NCBI GenBank assembly: GCA_013140775.1
Contig: JABFSA010000122.1
Location: 1-44,857 of the forward strand
DNA length: 44,857 nucleotides
Source of the DNA: Acidobacteriota bacterium
Lineage (GTDB): Bacteria; Acidobacteriota; Vicinamibacteria; Vicinamibacterales; UBA2999
Direction: 5' to 3'
Shown here one piece after another: positions 33,751-42,607 of the stretch. The translations under genes were made by a program, and so were the position numbers. How positions within the stretch are numbered: the first letter of the stretch is position 1; each line of letters starts with the position of its first letter. The notes below the pieces were generated by a model, which was not told the DNA's origin, did no database searches, and was given only the letters and a program-made list of their open reading frames with translations.

Positions 33751-36700
33751 CTAGAACCCGTACTTCACGCCAAACTGGAAGATACGCGGCTCGCCGGCCA
33801 TGGTCGTGATCCGGCCGAACGTCCCCGCGTTGAAGTTCGGATCGGGATTTCCCCAATTGAAGTGATTGGTCAGGTTGAACACCTCGAGCCGAAGCTCCAG
33901 CTGCTGTGTCGCCGAGGTCGAGATGAGTTTCGACAGCGCCAGATTGATGTTCCAGAAGCTCGGCCCGATGCCGGCGTTCTGTTCGAGGTCGCCGTTGGTG
34001 CCGATGGCGGCCTGCGAAAACGCGCTCGCGTCGAAGTAGTTGTTGAGCGTCTTCGCCCCGTAGATGTCGTCCTTGACCAGGTTCGGCCGCTGATTGCGGA
34101 TGCCGGTCTTGGCGTTGTCGCGAAGGTCGATGATGTTGATCCGGTCGCCCGAGCGCGCGCTCAGTACGCCCGACAGCCGCCAGTTCGACACCAGCGCGCG
34201 GGTCACGGTGTTCGCCAGTTCCGGCGTGACGTAGCCCAGCGTCAACGTCCCCACGTGCCGCCGATCCTGGACGCAGGGGCCGGCGTCGAATTCCGGGTCG
34301 TCTGGCTTCAAGTACCCGGCGCTCGTCTGGTTGAAACGCGCCTGGTTTGGCAGGCCGTAGCAGCTGCCGATCGTGTAGCTGCCGTTCAGACTCACGTTCG
34401 TGGCGGAACGACGCGTGGCCGAGAGTTTCATGCCGTGGTACCGCTGGTACCCCACGTCCGTGTTGTCGTCCAGGCCGCCGTAGTACTGCCCGTATGCCGG
34501 GTTCTGAAGATACAGCGCCCGCCGGACGTCCAGGTTCGCGTCGGTGGAGCACACCGGATAGGCCACGCCGTTCAGCACGCACGGGCCTTCTCCGAGGTAG
34601 ACGCCCGGGTTGAGTGCGACCTGTCCCCAGACACGGTCGGAGTAACTGCCGAGGTACGCCGCCGAGAGGCCCCAGTCAGAGCCGATCTGCTGCTCGACGG
34701 TGACGTTCCAGGTTTGAACGCGCGGCGAGTTGATGTCGGGATCCATCGTGCCGTAGCCGCCAAAGCGTACGAACGGCGTGTCCTTTCCTCCGGGGACGAG
34801 CGGATGGGGATTGCCGCCCGGCGTATCCGAGTACGGGTTGTCGAGCCCCCCGGACGGATTGGTCACCGTCGAGCGATTGCCGAATGGGGGAGCGGCGCTG
34901 TTGATGTTGTGGAACTCGCCCGCCATGAAGTCGTACGCCATCGAGTAGGACGACCGTAGCGCGAGGCGCCCATCACCATGTACGTCCCACGCGATGCCCG
35001 CGCGCGGCGAGAGATTCCACCATTGAATGTTCATCCCGGTCTGACGCGGCGGGAAGCCCGGGTCGCCTGGCCAGAGCAGGCCCGGAGGCGCCAGCGGGAA
35101 GCGCTGGCTCACGACGCCCTTGTCAAAGTTCTCCTTCGAGAAGATTGAGATGGCGTTGTTCTCCAGGTTCTGTCCCAGGAACGGTTCCCAGCGGAGACCG
35201 TAGTTGAACGTCACGCGGCTGGACAAACGCCACGCATCCTGCGCGTAGGCGCCGATGTAGGTGTTGTTCACGAGGACTTTGTTGAGCAACCCCTGCTCGA
35301 CTGTCGCGATGCGACCCGCGAGGAAGTCAGCCAGTCCCAGTCCGGTGTTCGACCCGGTAATGCGCCACGTGCCGTTGGCGCGCGACGAAGAGGTGTAGTC
35401 GCCCTTCCAGTACCGTACGTTGCCGCCAAATCCAAACTGATGGTCGCCCCGCACGAGCGTCAGATCGTCGGAGATGTTGTAGCTGTCATTGAAGAACAGC
35501 GCCTCGGTCTGATTGCCCGGGTAGAGATCGAATGCTCCCGTGACGGCCAAGACCATGAAGCCCGGCGCGTAGCAGTAGTAGTTCTTGACGCCGACATCGG
35601 TCGGGCAAAAGAAGGGATTCTGATTATTGTCCACCGACGACTTGTTGTAGGCGAACCGGACGTTGTTCACCGTCCCAGCGCCGTAGATGGCCGTGTAGCC
35701 CAGGTTCACCGCGTGGAGCATCGCGTCGGTGCCCTGTCCGGAGGACTTCAGGATGTTGTCGTCGCCACCGGCGTAGCCTGGCGGCTTGTCATACTTCTGG
35801 CTGAAATACCGTCCGAAGAGCGAATGGTCTGACGAGAGTTGGAAATCGAGGCGCGCGACCGGCTGATGTTCGTCGCTGTCGTTGCCGATCTCGTAGGTGA
35901 TTTCCCCGCAGGGATCCGTTGAACTCGGCAGCCGCTTTGAAATGTTCACCGCGGCCGGGCTCAGGAGCGCCGGAGCGAGCTGGTTGTTCACATACGGGGC
36001 TCGCAGGGCTACCGCACGCCCGCCGTTGCACTGAGCCGAGGCGAACGTCGTGAAGTCACCTGCCAGCATCGCCGCCGTGGGTACACGAGCGATGTTGGCT
36101 GACGGCCGCTGTCGAGTGGCCGTGCCCTGATAGCCAGCGAAGAAGAAGAGCCGGTCGCGCACGATCGGTCCGCCGATGACGCCGCCAAACTGATTCCGCT
36201 TCAGACCGTCGTCCACACGCTCACCGTCGGGACCAATCGCGGCAAACGGGTTCTTCGCGTTGAAGCGCGCGTGCCGCGCGAACTCGAAGCCACTGCCGGA
36301 GAAGCGGTTGGTCCCTGACTTCGTGACGGCATTGACCGCCGCCCCAGACTTGACGCCGTTTTGCGCGGTGAGACCGCTCGTCGCGACACGGAACTCCTGG
36401 AGCGCGTCAGGGAAGGGCAGCGCGTAGTTGATGTTCTCCTGCTGATTGTTGTGATCCGCGCCGTCCAGGATGTAGGCGACGCCGGTTTCGAACCCGCCGC
36501 CCACGGAGATTCGCACGCCACCTGGAGCGCTTCGTGACGTGGCCACGTTGGTCTGCACCGCGGCGCCGGCCAGCACGAGCAGGTCCGTGACCTGGCGTCC
36601 CTGGAGCGGCAACTCGAGGATGCGTTCGTTCTCAACCACGGCGCTGATGCCGGCGCTGCGGACATCGACGAGCGGAGCGGCTGCGTCAACTGTCACGGTT

Positions 36701-37059
36701 TCCTCGAGCGACCCGAGCTCCAGCGCTGCGTTCACCGTCGGAGTGGCGCCGACGGTGAGCACCAGGCCCGTTTGCACGTAGGTCCGGAATCCCTGCAGCG
36801 TGACCTCCAGGCGATACGGGCCGGGCGGCAGATTCGTGAGCAGATACGCACCCGATCCGTCGGTGACGGCGGTGCGCGCAAGCCCGGTTGCCGTTTGTGT
36901 TGCGGTGACGGTGACACCCGGCAGCACCGCGCCGCTCGAGTCGGTGACGCGGCCGTTGAGTTCGGCCGTAGCCTGCGCCCAGGCGGACGCGGGTGTGAAG
37001 GTGAGACCTATGACGACGACAAACGCGAGGAGAGACGCCGCCCTAGAGACTCTGTTCAT
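33751..37059 (-). CDS. TonB-dependent receptor with carboxypeptidase-regulatory-like domain (Oar-like)
   Basis: A 1102-aa outer-membrane receptor. Signal peptide (about 1-29, ASAWAQ), carboxypeptidase-regulatory-like domain (about 32-110: LNGRVTDSSGAVLPGVTVTATQ, GSGAYLLTNLPPGPYRLEV), plug (GLTAQNGVKSGAAVNAVTKSGTNRFSGSGFEF), then a long barrel. The C-terminus IFQFGVKYGF ends in the usual Phe. It differs from the receptor at 24094 in its plug and barrel, so a different substrate is likely. It stands alone: a strong promoter is at 37113-37141 and a hairpin terminator follows the stop. Confidence 0.92.
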   Translation of the reverse strand: MNRVSRAASLLAFVVVIGLTFTPASAWAQATAELNGRVTDSSGAVLPGVTVTATQTATGLARTAVTDGSGAYLLTNLPPGPYRLEVTLQGFRTYVQTGLVLTVGATPTVNAALELGSLEETVTVDAAAPLVDVRSAGISAVVENERILELPLQGRQVTDLLVLAGAAVQTNVATSRSAPGGVRISVGGGFETGVAYILDGADHNNQQENINYALPFPDALQEFRVATSGLTAQNGVKSGAAVNAVTKSGTNRFSGSGFEFARHARFNAKNPFAAIGPDGERVDDGLKRNQFGGVIGGPIVRDRLFFFAGYQGTATRQRPSANIARVPTAAMLAGDFTTFASAQCNGGRAVALRAPYVNNQLAPALLSPAAVNISKRLPSSTDPCGEITYEIGNDSDEHQPVARLDFQLSSDHSLFGRYFSQKYDKPPGYAGGDDNILKSSGQGTDAMLHAVNLGYTAIYGAGTVNNVRFAYNKSSVDNNQNPFFCPTDVGVKNYYCYAPGFMVLAVTGAFDLYPGNQTEALFFNDSYNISDDLTLVRGDHQFGFGGNVRYWKGDYTSSSRANGTWRITGSNTGLGLADFLAGRIATVEQGLLNKVLVNNTYIGAYAQDAWRLSSRVTFNYGLRWEPFLGQNLENNAISIFSKENFDKGVVSQRFPLAPPGLLWPGDPGFPPRQTGMNIQWWNLSPRAGIAWDVHGDGRLALRSSYSMAYDFMAGEFHNINSAAPPFGNRSTVTNPSGGLDNPYSDTPGGNPHPLVPGGKDTPFVRFGGYGTMDPDINSPRVQTWNVTVEQQIGSDWGLSAAYLGSYSDRVWGQVALNPGVYLGEGPCVLNGVAYPVCSTDANLDVRRALYLQNPAYGQYYGGLDDNTDVGYQRYHGMKLSATRRSATNVSLNGSYTIGSCYGLPNQARFNQTSAGYLKPDDPEFDAGPCVQDRRHVGTLTLGYVTPELANTVTRALVSNWRLSGVLSARSGDRINIIDLRDNAKTGIRNQRPNLVKDDIYGAKTLNNYFDASAFSQAAIGTNGDLEQNAGIGPSFWNINLALSKLISTSATQQLELRLEVFNLTNHFNWGNPDPNFNAGTFGRITTMAGEPRIFQFGVKYGF

Positions 37060-37112
37060 AGATTTGGTTCTCCCGAATCACAGCAAGGTTGCCGGCCGCG
37101 TACTTCGGTCGG

Positions 37113-37141
37113 CTTATAGCACCCGGGGGTTGGAGAGTCAA
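37113..37141 (-). promoter_or_regulatory. Sigma70-type promoter for the TonB receptor gene
   Basis: On the minus strand TTGACT (37136-37141), a 17-base spacer and TATAAG (37113-37118). The start would be near 37106, about 47 nt before the ATG. Confidence 0.65.
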
Positions 37142-37184
37142 TCCAGGGAGGTTAATAGGGGGCAAGAGCGGCCGACGTCTGCTC

Positions 37185-37367
37185 TTACGACGTCTCCACG
37201 CCATTGAGGGGGTCCCGTGAGGGGAAGAGGGTGATGTGCCCTCCATCGCGCAAGCCGGGGCCGATGTCCGCGGCCGCGACGCGACGGACGGCCCACAACC
37301 CGACGGTCCATTTCAGGACTACGTAGGCAGAAGCCCAGAGCATGAAGAAAGGATCAGGTGGCGCCAT
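37185..37367 (-). CDS. Possible 60-aa small membrane protein
   Basis: The peptide MAPPDPFFMLWASAYVV continues as one amphipathic or membrane helix (about 6-29) and a polar tail. No family is recognised. Two things speak for it. It starts 24 nt after the zinc-ribbon frame on the same strand. An inverted repeat (AAGAGC 37164-37169 / GCTCTT 37181-37186) also overlaps its stop, like a weak terminator. It may still be chance. Confidence 0.3.
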   Translation of the reverse strand: MAPPDPFFMLWASAYVVLKWTVGLWAVRRVAAADIGPGLRDGGHITLFPSRDPLNGVETS

Positions 37368-37391
37368 AGATGTGTCCGATTGAGGTGGTTG

Positions 37392-37619
37392 TCATATCGC
37401 CACACCGAGCTGCGATGCCGAAGACCGACGTTCAGGACCGGTCCAGATCCCTCCGCAGTCTCGGCAGCGCCAGTGAAGCTGGATGATGAAACGTCTCTTC
37501 ACTCGCGCGACGATCACGCCGCCCTTGTGATTGCAGATGAGGCACGTTTCCCAAGTGGAGCGATTGACGTCAAGGTCTGCTGCAGCCGCTCGGCGATTCC
37601 CCTGATGCATGCGGCGCAC
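37392..37619 (-). CDS. Possible small zinc-ribbon protein
   Basis: A 75-aa frame with CLICNHKGG and, 23 residues on, CRDCGGIW. This is a CxxC...CxxC pattern typical of zinc ribbons, with hydrophobic beta-strand residues between (VIVARVKRRFIIQLHW). The N-terminal 20 residues look less conserved, so the true start may be internal. No ribosome site stands out. Function is unknown. Confidence 0.4.
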   Translation of the reverse strand: MRRMHQGNRRAAAADLDVNRSTWETCLICNHKGGVIVARVKRRFIIQLHWRCRDCGGIWTGPERRSSASQLGVAI

Positions 37620-37892
37620 ACGATAGACGAACTGCTGTGCGACGCGCGCCCACCGGCACGGGTCTACATCCCCCAGGATGGTGAGGCCTTACGCACTTGA
37701 ACAAGGTTCTACACACTTTGGCGCGACGCGCACACACGGGCAGCGTTGTGTTGCGTCCCTTGACGGCCCGCATCGTAGTGATCCCTAATGCGTCCGTTCC
37801 TGGGACCGTGCGTCGGACATGAGACGCTCCCGAAACTTCGCAGGTGACGCGACGTCGCGCCGCCGCGACACCAGTTGAGTGGAGGGTTGAGC
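37620..37892. other. Intergenic region before the MFS gene
   Basis: I see no gene or RNA that can be supported here. It separates the divergent zinc-ribbon frame and the MFS transporter and should hold promoters for both. Confidence 0.4.
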
Positions 37893-39290
37893 GTGGCGAT
37901 GTCGTCGCAAGCGCCAGGGAAACACGTCCTCGATGCCGGACGATTGATCGACGAAGGCCCCTGGAGCAGCTATCAGAAGCTCCTGGTCGTCGGCATCGCC
38001 CTCGCCATCGTCGTGGACGGACTCGACAATCAGCTGCTGCCCAACGCGATTCCGGTCCTGATCAACGAATGGGGAATGCCCCGCGCGGCGTTCACGTCTG
38101 CGCTGGCCATCGGCCCGTTCGGCATGATGATCGGCGGGCTGATTGGCGGTCTTGCAGGCGACCGGTTCGGACGACGGCCGACACTCATCACCTGCGTGGT
38201 GTTATTTGGTGTGCTCACCTGCGTCATGGCGCTGGTGGACTCGATCGGAACACTCAGTATCCTTCGCCTTCTCGCGGGCATCGGCCTCGGCGGCGCCATG
38301 CCGAACGCGGCGACGCTTTCGTCTGAGTACGTCCCCACGCGTCAGCGTGCCTTTGCCGTCACCGCAACGATCGTCTGCATCCCGCTTGGGGGCGCACTGG
38401 CCGGTGAGATCGCGGCTCTCGTGATTCCAATCAGCGGCTGGCGCGCCCTTTTCGTGGTCGGCGGTGGCCTCGCGATTGTGATCGGCGGACTGCTGTGGCG
38501 CCTGGTTCCGGAGTCACCGAAGTTCCTCGCCCGAGACTCGAAGCGCTGGCCCGAACTCGCCGAGATACTTCGTCGAAGCGGTCAGAACGTTCCGGCGGGT
38601 GCGACCTTTGTCGTCGCGGATGAGAACGTTGCGTCGTCTACGCTCTCGCAGCGGATGGGCAGCCTGTTCAGCAAAGGGTTCGCGCGCGACACGCTGGCGC
38701 TGTGGGCGTCGTTCTTCTTTGGCCTGATGGTCAACTACGTGATCATCCTGCTGCTGCCGGCGTTGCTGACGAGCGCTGACGTCGGCTTTACTCAGCCGGC
38801 TGCGAGCCGTGCGCTGGCAATCTCGAACTACGGCGGAATCGCGGGCGCGCTGCTCGGCGCCATCGTGCTGCAGCGGATTGGATCCCGGATTGCGATGCTT
38901 GGAATGTGCGTCGCTGCCATCGTGTGCGGCATCGTTCTGTCTGGCACGACGCTCGACCCGACGAACACGTTCGGGTTCCTGGTGGTCCTGCTGCTGGCTG
39001 GAGCCCTCATCAACGGCGTGCAAACCACCATGTATGCGTTGGCCGCGCACGTATATCCCACGTCAATCCGCAGCACCGGCGTCGGTACTGCCGTGGCAGT
39101 GGGTCGCATTGGCAATGTGCTGGCTGCTTACGCCGGCTCGCTGGCAATCGACATGGGCGGGGCCTCGTCGTTCTTCCTTCTGTGGTCCATTCTTATGGCC
39201 GTCGTCTTCGTGACGCTCGCGTGTATCAGGCGGCACGTGCCCGGCACGATGGCGGCGGCTCGCTCCAGAGCGCCGCGACTTCTTCCTTGA
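37893..39290 (+). CDS. MFS transporter, aromatic acid:H+ symporter (AAHS) type
   Basis: About 465 aa with 12 predicted membrane helices. The frame opens at TTG 37875. GTG 37893 lies 6 bases after GGAGGG and ATG 37899 lies 12 bases after, so either is plausible. Family marks are DGLDNQLLPNAIP in helix 1 (AAHS carriers have DGxD here), GGLAGDRFGRRPTL in the loop between helices 2 and 3, RLLAGIGLGGAMPNAATLSSEYVPTRQR in helix 4 and its loop, and PESPKFLAR before the central loop. AAHS members import benzoate-like or hydroxybenzoate-like acids. The substrate here is inferred from family only, with no catabolic genes nearby. Confidence 0.88.
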   Translation: MAMSSQAPGKHVLDAGRLIDEGPWSSYQKLLVVGIALAIVVDGLDNQLLPNAIPVLINEWGMPRAAFTSALAIGPFGMMIGGLIGGLAGDRFGRRPTLITCVVLFGVLTCVMALVDSIGTLSILRLLAGIGLGGAMPNAATLSSEYVPTRQRAFAVTATIVCIPLGGALAGEIAALVIPISGWRALFVVGGGLAIVIGGLLWRLVPESPKFLARDSKRWPELAEILRRSGQNVPAGATFVVADENVASSTLSQRMGSLFSKGFARDTLALWASFFFGLMVNYVIILLLPALLTSADVGFTQPAASRALAISNYGGIAGALLGAIVLQRIGSRIAMLGMCVAAIVCGIVLSGTTLDPTNTFGFLVVLLLAGALINGVQTTMYALAAHVYPTSIRSTGVGTAVAVGRIGNVLAAYAGSLAIDMGGASSFFLLWSILMAVVFVTLACIRRHVPGTMAAARSRAPRLLP

Positions 39291-39587
39291 CGGCGCCACC
39301 TTCTTCCACTTCCTGAGCGGCTCGGGTCAGCAGCAAGGCAAGGCCGGCCACTGCCTTTTCCATCTCGTCGGCGAGGCGCAGTTCACCCCCCCAGGATGTC
39401 GGCTGGCAGTCACGATTCCGCCGGATCCTGCGTCCCGGCAACGATCCCTATGTCGTGCACACGCAGCAACTGGCTCGACGACCCCTTGCGCAAACCGGTT
39501 TGCCAGTTCGACACGCGCCCGGCGACGAAGGTGGTCTACACGCACCGGTTCTGACGCCGATCCGCCGACGCGCGGCTTCGACGCGCG
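39291..39587 (+). other. Non-coding or degenerate stretch after the MFS gene
   Basis: No intact gene. Different plus-strand frames contain protein-like text in sequence: FFHFLSGSGQQQGKAGHC, then RPGNDPYVVHTQ, then NWLDDPLRKPVCQF to a TGA after VVYTHRF (near 39554). This could be a frameshifted gene fragment or coincidence. I recognise no family. Confidence 0.25.
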
Positions 39588-40043
39588 TCAGGACGTTCCT
39601 ACCCGCTCGAGCGACTGTTTCAGGTCCATCAGGTCGGCGCCGAGTACATCACGGACCTTGCCTGCGATTGCCCACTCGACGGGCGACAGCAGCGCCGGCG
39701 GCAGTCCCTGGGGATTCAACGCGAACTCCACGCTCACACGGGTGCTGGCCCCCACCGGTTCGAACGTGAACGTCGTGTCGACGCGCACGCCAGCCTTGTG
39801 GTGCGTGATGGTGTAGGTCTTGTTCTGCTCGAACGCCGTGATCTCCATCTCGGCGTCATCGAGCCGGCCCATGACTTCTCGGGTCTCCGACCACTTGGAA
39901 CCCAGCCGAAGCGGCCCGAAGGTCATCATCTCGACCTTCTTGATTCCCGACACGTGCTCGTGGCCGTGTTCGATGTCCGTGAACATGGCAAACACCCGAT
40001 CGATCGGTGCTCCGATTTCCCGCGACACTCTAATCGTCGACAT
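39588..40043 (-). CDS. SRPBCC-fold (START/polyketide cyclase-like) protein
   Basis: A 151-aa cytoplasmic protein. It begins MSTIRVSREIGAPIDRVFAMFTDIEHGHEH, the usual opening strand and helix of SRPBCC proteins, and has GSKWSETREVMGR, TYTITHHKAGVRVDTTFTFEP and a long C-terminal helix (VRDVLGADLMDLKQSLERV). These proteins bind hydrophobic ligands in a helix-grip cavity. The ligand is unknown. It is divergent from the leader-TonB operon. Confidence 0.85.
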   Translation of the reverse strand: MSTIRVSREIGAPIDRVFAMFTDIEHGHEHVSGIKKVEMMTFGPLRLGSKWSETREVMGRLDDAEMEITAFEQNKTYTITHHKAGVRVDTTFTFEPVGASTRVSVEFALNPQGLPPALLSPVEWAIAGKVRDVLGADLMDLKQSLERVGTS

Positions 40044-40282
40044 ATGTCATCACCCTCGGCCGTTCGTCGATGGCCCGTCGGTGCTCCAGGTGGACGACGG
40101 GCACAACGCGTGCCACGCCGCCAGGTGGCCTGAGTGGGCATCTTTGCGGCGGGTGGCCAAACGCGGCCCGACCGGACTGAGGACTATTTCCCGTCGTCCG
40201 AGAATCTTCCGGTGGTATTCGTCCGCGACTGGTTTCGAGGTAACGATCGGCGGTCTCCGCGCGACGTTGTCAGGCGTCGTGT
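40044..40282. other. Divergent intergenic region upstream of leader A
   Basis: No gene is supported. The minus-strand promoter of the SRPBCC gene and upstream parts of the leader-A promoter must lie here. I see no strong -35/-10 pair. Confidence 0.35.
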
Positions 40283-40476
40283 TATTCTCGCGACATATCC
40301 GCTCCCTCCAGCGCTTCGCTTCAGAAGCGCTTACCGGTACTGCTGGATCAGCAACGGACTGAGGACGGCACGGCGTACGGGCCGAACCGAACCGCATAGT
40401 CTGAACTGCTCTTGCACGGCACGCAGGTTCGGCTTCGCCTCGTACTTCCGATGAACAGCTGTTGGGAGGAGATACG
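40283..40476 (+). promoter_or_regulatory. Leader A: -10-like box and candidate cis-regulatory RNA upstream of the TonB receptor
   Basis: TATTCT (40283-40288) lies 6 bases before a 72-nt core (40295-40366) that is nearly identical to 43662-43733. The core can form a closing stem CCTC/GAGG (40305-40308 with 40361-40364). It can also form an 8-bp hairpin (40310-40317 with 40324-40331) and an imperfect hairpin CCG..CTG/CAG..CGG (about 40334-40357). The 5' strand CTCCC (40302-40306) is complementary to GGGAG (40464-40468) in the Shine-Dalgarno region, and CAGC/GCTG extends this. Between core and gene, copy A has an extra inverted repeat GCCGAACC (40381-40388) / GGTTCGGC (40426-40433) that copy B lacks. 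A ligand-binding role is inferred. Confidence 0.7.
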
Positions 40477-42603
40477 ATGCGTGTTGAATTCTGTAGTGCC
40501 CTGCGTGTCTTCGCAGGATGTCTGGCAATTGCAGTTCCCTTGTCCGCGACGGCCATCGCGCAGACTTCCAGTCAAACACCCCCGCCAGACCAATCCGCGA
40601 GTCCGACGACCGCGACCGACCAGGATCGTGTCTTCGACATGGGGAAAATCGTCGTCGTTGGAACCCCCGATGGCCAGCCGGCGGTCGGGGGCACGATTCT
40701 CACGAGCAGCCAGATCTGGACGCTCGACCGCAAGACGCTGGACCAGGCGGTGAACGTTGTTCCAGGTGTCGTGAGCACCTTCGACTCCAACGGCCGCCGC
40801 AATGAGAGCGACATCTTCGTCCGTGGTTTTGGTCGGTGGCAGGTGCCCTTGATGGTCGATGGCGTGCGGATCTACCTGCCGGCCGACAACAGGCTGGACT
40901 ACGCGCGCTTTCTCACTGCGGACATCGCCGAGGTCCAGATCGAAAAGGGGTATGCCTCTGTGCTCGCAGGCCCTGGCGCGATGGGTGGAGCTATCAATCT
41001 CGTCACCCGTCAGCCCACGAAGCTTTTCGAGGTCGAGGGCAGTCTCTGGAGCGGCGGCCGTTCCGATGCCGAGGGCTGGAACGGCTACGCGATGGTCGGC
41101 ACCAGGCAGAGGCTGTTCTACGCGCAAGCAAGCGCCAACTATTCAGACCGTGACTATTGGTCCCTCTCGGGTGACTACACGCCGTCGTCGAACTCGCTGC
41201 AACCCGCCGGCAGGCGCCTGAGCTCCGACAGCTCGGACTCGCGCTACAACGTCAAGGCCGGATGGACTCCAAACGACACCGACGAGTACGCCGTGAACTT
41301 CATCAAGCAGCTGGGTGAGAAGGGCGCGCCGTTGAACGTCGTGAACAATCCCCCGGTTCCGCCGAACAGCTATTGGCGGTGGCCATACTGGGATGTTCAG
41401 AACACCGCGTTTCTCTCGAAGACGCAGATCGGTCGGACCGGCTACGTGAAGTCGAGGCTGTACTACAACACGTTCGCCAATGGTCTCGACGCGTTCGACG
41501 ACGGTTCCTATACGACGCAGTCGGCGAACGGACGGTTCCACAGTCCGTATGACGATCACGCGTATGGTCTGAGCGTCGAATCAGGCCTGGATGCCGGTTC
41601 CAGGAACACGCTTAAGAGTGCGGTGTTCTATCGCACGGACGTCCACAAGGAGCAGCAGACGAGCCGTCCCACCCACCCGACGCTTGCATCCAGCGAGCCG
41701 ATCCAGGAGCAAGCGCAATACACCTGGTCGCTGGCCTTAGAGGACACCGTCCACGTGCGCCCGTCGGTGGATGTCGTCGGCGGTATCAGCTTCGACCAGT
41801 ACGAGGTCACGAAGTCAGAAGACTTCAATACCGCGCGTGGGGTGTTCGAGTATCCGAAAGGTGGCGCCGACGCGTTCAACTGGCAGACCGCCATGATTTG
41901 GCGTTACTCGACCAACGCACAGGTTCATGCGAGCGTTTCCGATCGCGCCCGCTTTCCGTTGATCTTCGAGCTGTACAGCACGCGGTTTGGTTTCGCCACG
42001 CCGAATCCGGACCTGGGTCCTGAGCGCGCGACAAATCTCGAGGCTGGATGGAAAGGGCGTGTGGCCGAGGCGCTTCGGCTGGAGGGGACGGTCTTCTACA
42101 GTGACGTGCGTGACCTGATTCAGACTGTGGTGCTGCCAGACACGACGACTCAGACGCAGAATGTGGGTGACGGCCGGTTCTACGGCTTCGAAGTCGCCGT
42201 TGAGTCACCACTGTCAACGCAGATGACGGTTGGCGGCAACTACACCGCGTTGCGTCGCAGTATTCGTGACGGCCTGCAGCCGAATCTCCGCCCGACTGGA
42301 GTGCCGACGCATAAGGCGTTTCTGTACGCCTCCTGGAATCCCGTGGAGCAGCTCACCATCACGCCCAGTCTTGATGTCGCCGGCGAACGCTGGAGCGATA
42401 TCAACGCCACTCCGCAGCCGGGCTTTCCATATGTACGCACCGGCTCCTACTCGCTGGTCGATATTTCGGCTCAGTATGCCGTCGCTCGCAATTTCGATGT
42501 CGTGTTCGGGCTCAAGAACGCGGGTGATCAGAACATCGAACTGGCGTGGGGCTTCCCGCAGCCCGGACGGACGTTCTACGTCAAAACGCGAGTGAGCCTC
42601 TAA
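40477..42603 (+). CDS. TonB-dependent receptor, candidate oxyanion or metallophore uptake
   Basis: A 708-aa receptor starting at ATG 40477 with GGGAGGAG 5 bases upstream. Signal peptide (about 1-29, ATAIAQ), a TonB-box-like DMGKIVVVG, a plug domain (LDQAVNVVPGVVSTF, ESDIFVRGFGRWQVPLMVDGVRI, GPGAMGGAINLVTRQP) and a barrel ending FYVKTRVSL. It lacks the carboxypeptidase-like domain of the two other receptors and resembles siderophore or metal receptors in size. The first codons (MRVEF...LRV) resemble those of the MoaD-like gene at 43786. The BtuF-like gene follows 4 nt after its stop. Shared leader RNA with MoaD/AOR suggests tungstate, molybdate or a chelate as cargo. That is inference; cobalamin or iron chelates are alternatives. 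Confidence 0.88.
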   Translation: MRVEFCSALRVFAGCLAIAVPLSATAIAQTSSQTPPPDQSASPTTATDQDRVFDMGKIVVVGTPDGQPAVGGTILTSSQIWTLDRKTLDQAVNVVPGVVSTFDSNGRRNESDIFVRGFGRWQVPLMVDGVRIYLPADNRLDYARFLTADIAEVQIEKGYASVLAGPGAMGGAINLVTRQPTKLFEVEGSLWSGGRSDAEGWNGYAMVGTRQRLFYAQASANYSDRDYWSLSGDYTPSSNSLQPAGRRLSSDSSDSRYNVKAGWTPNDTDEYAVNFIKQLGEKGAPLNVVNNPPVPPNSYWRWPYWDVQNTAFLSKTQIGRTGYVKSRLYYNTFANGLDAFDDGSYTTQSANGRFHSPYDDHAYGLSVESGLDAGSRNTLKSAVFYRTDVHKEQQTSRPTHPTLASSEPIQEQAQYTWSLALEDTVHVRPSVDVVGGISFDQYEVTKSEDFNTARGVFEYPKGGADAFNWQTAMIWRYSTNAQVHASVSDRARFPLIFELYSTRFGFATPNPDLGPERATNLEAGWKGRVAEALRLEGTVFYSDVRDLIQTVVLPDTTTQTQNVGDGRFYGFEVAVESPLSTQMTVGGNYTALRRSIRDGLQPNLRPTGVPTHKAFLYASWNPVEQLTITPSLDVAGERWSDINATPQPGFPYVRTGSYSLVDISAQYAVARNFDVVFGLKNAGDQNIELAWGFPQPGRTFYVKTRVSL

Positions 42604-42607
42604 GGAC

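Noticed and set aside
40295..40366. Leader A as a cobalamin riboswitch, given the TonB/BtuF-like genes
   Set aside because: I do not see the B12-box consensus. The same element also precedes MoaD/AOR, which does not fit B12 control.
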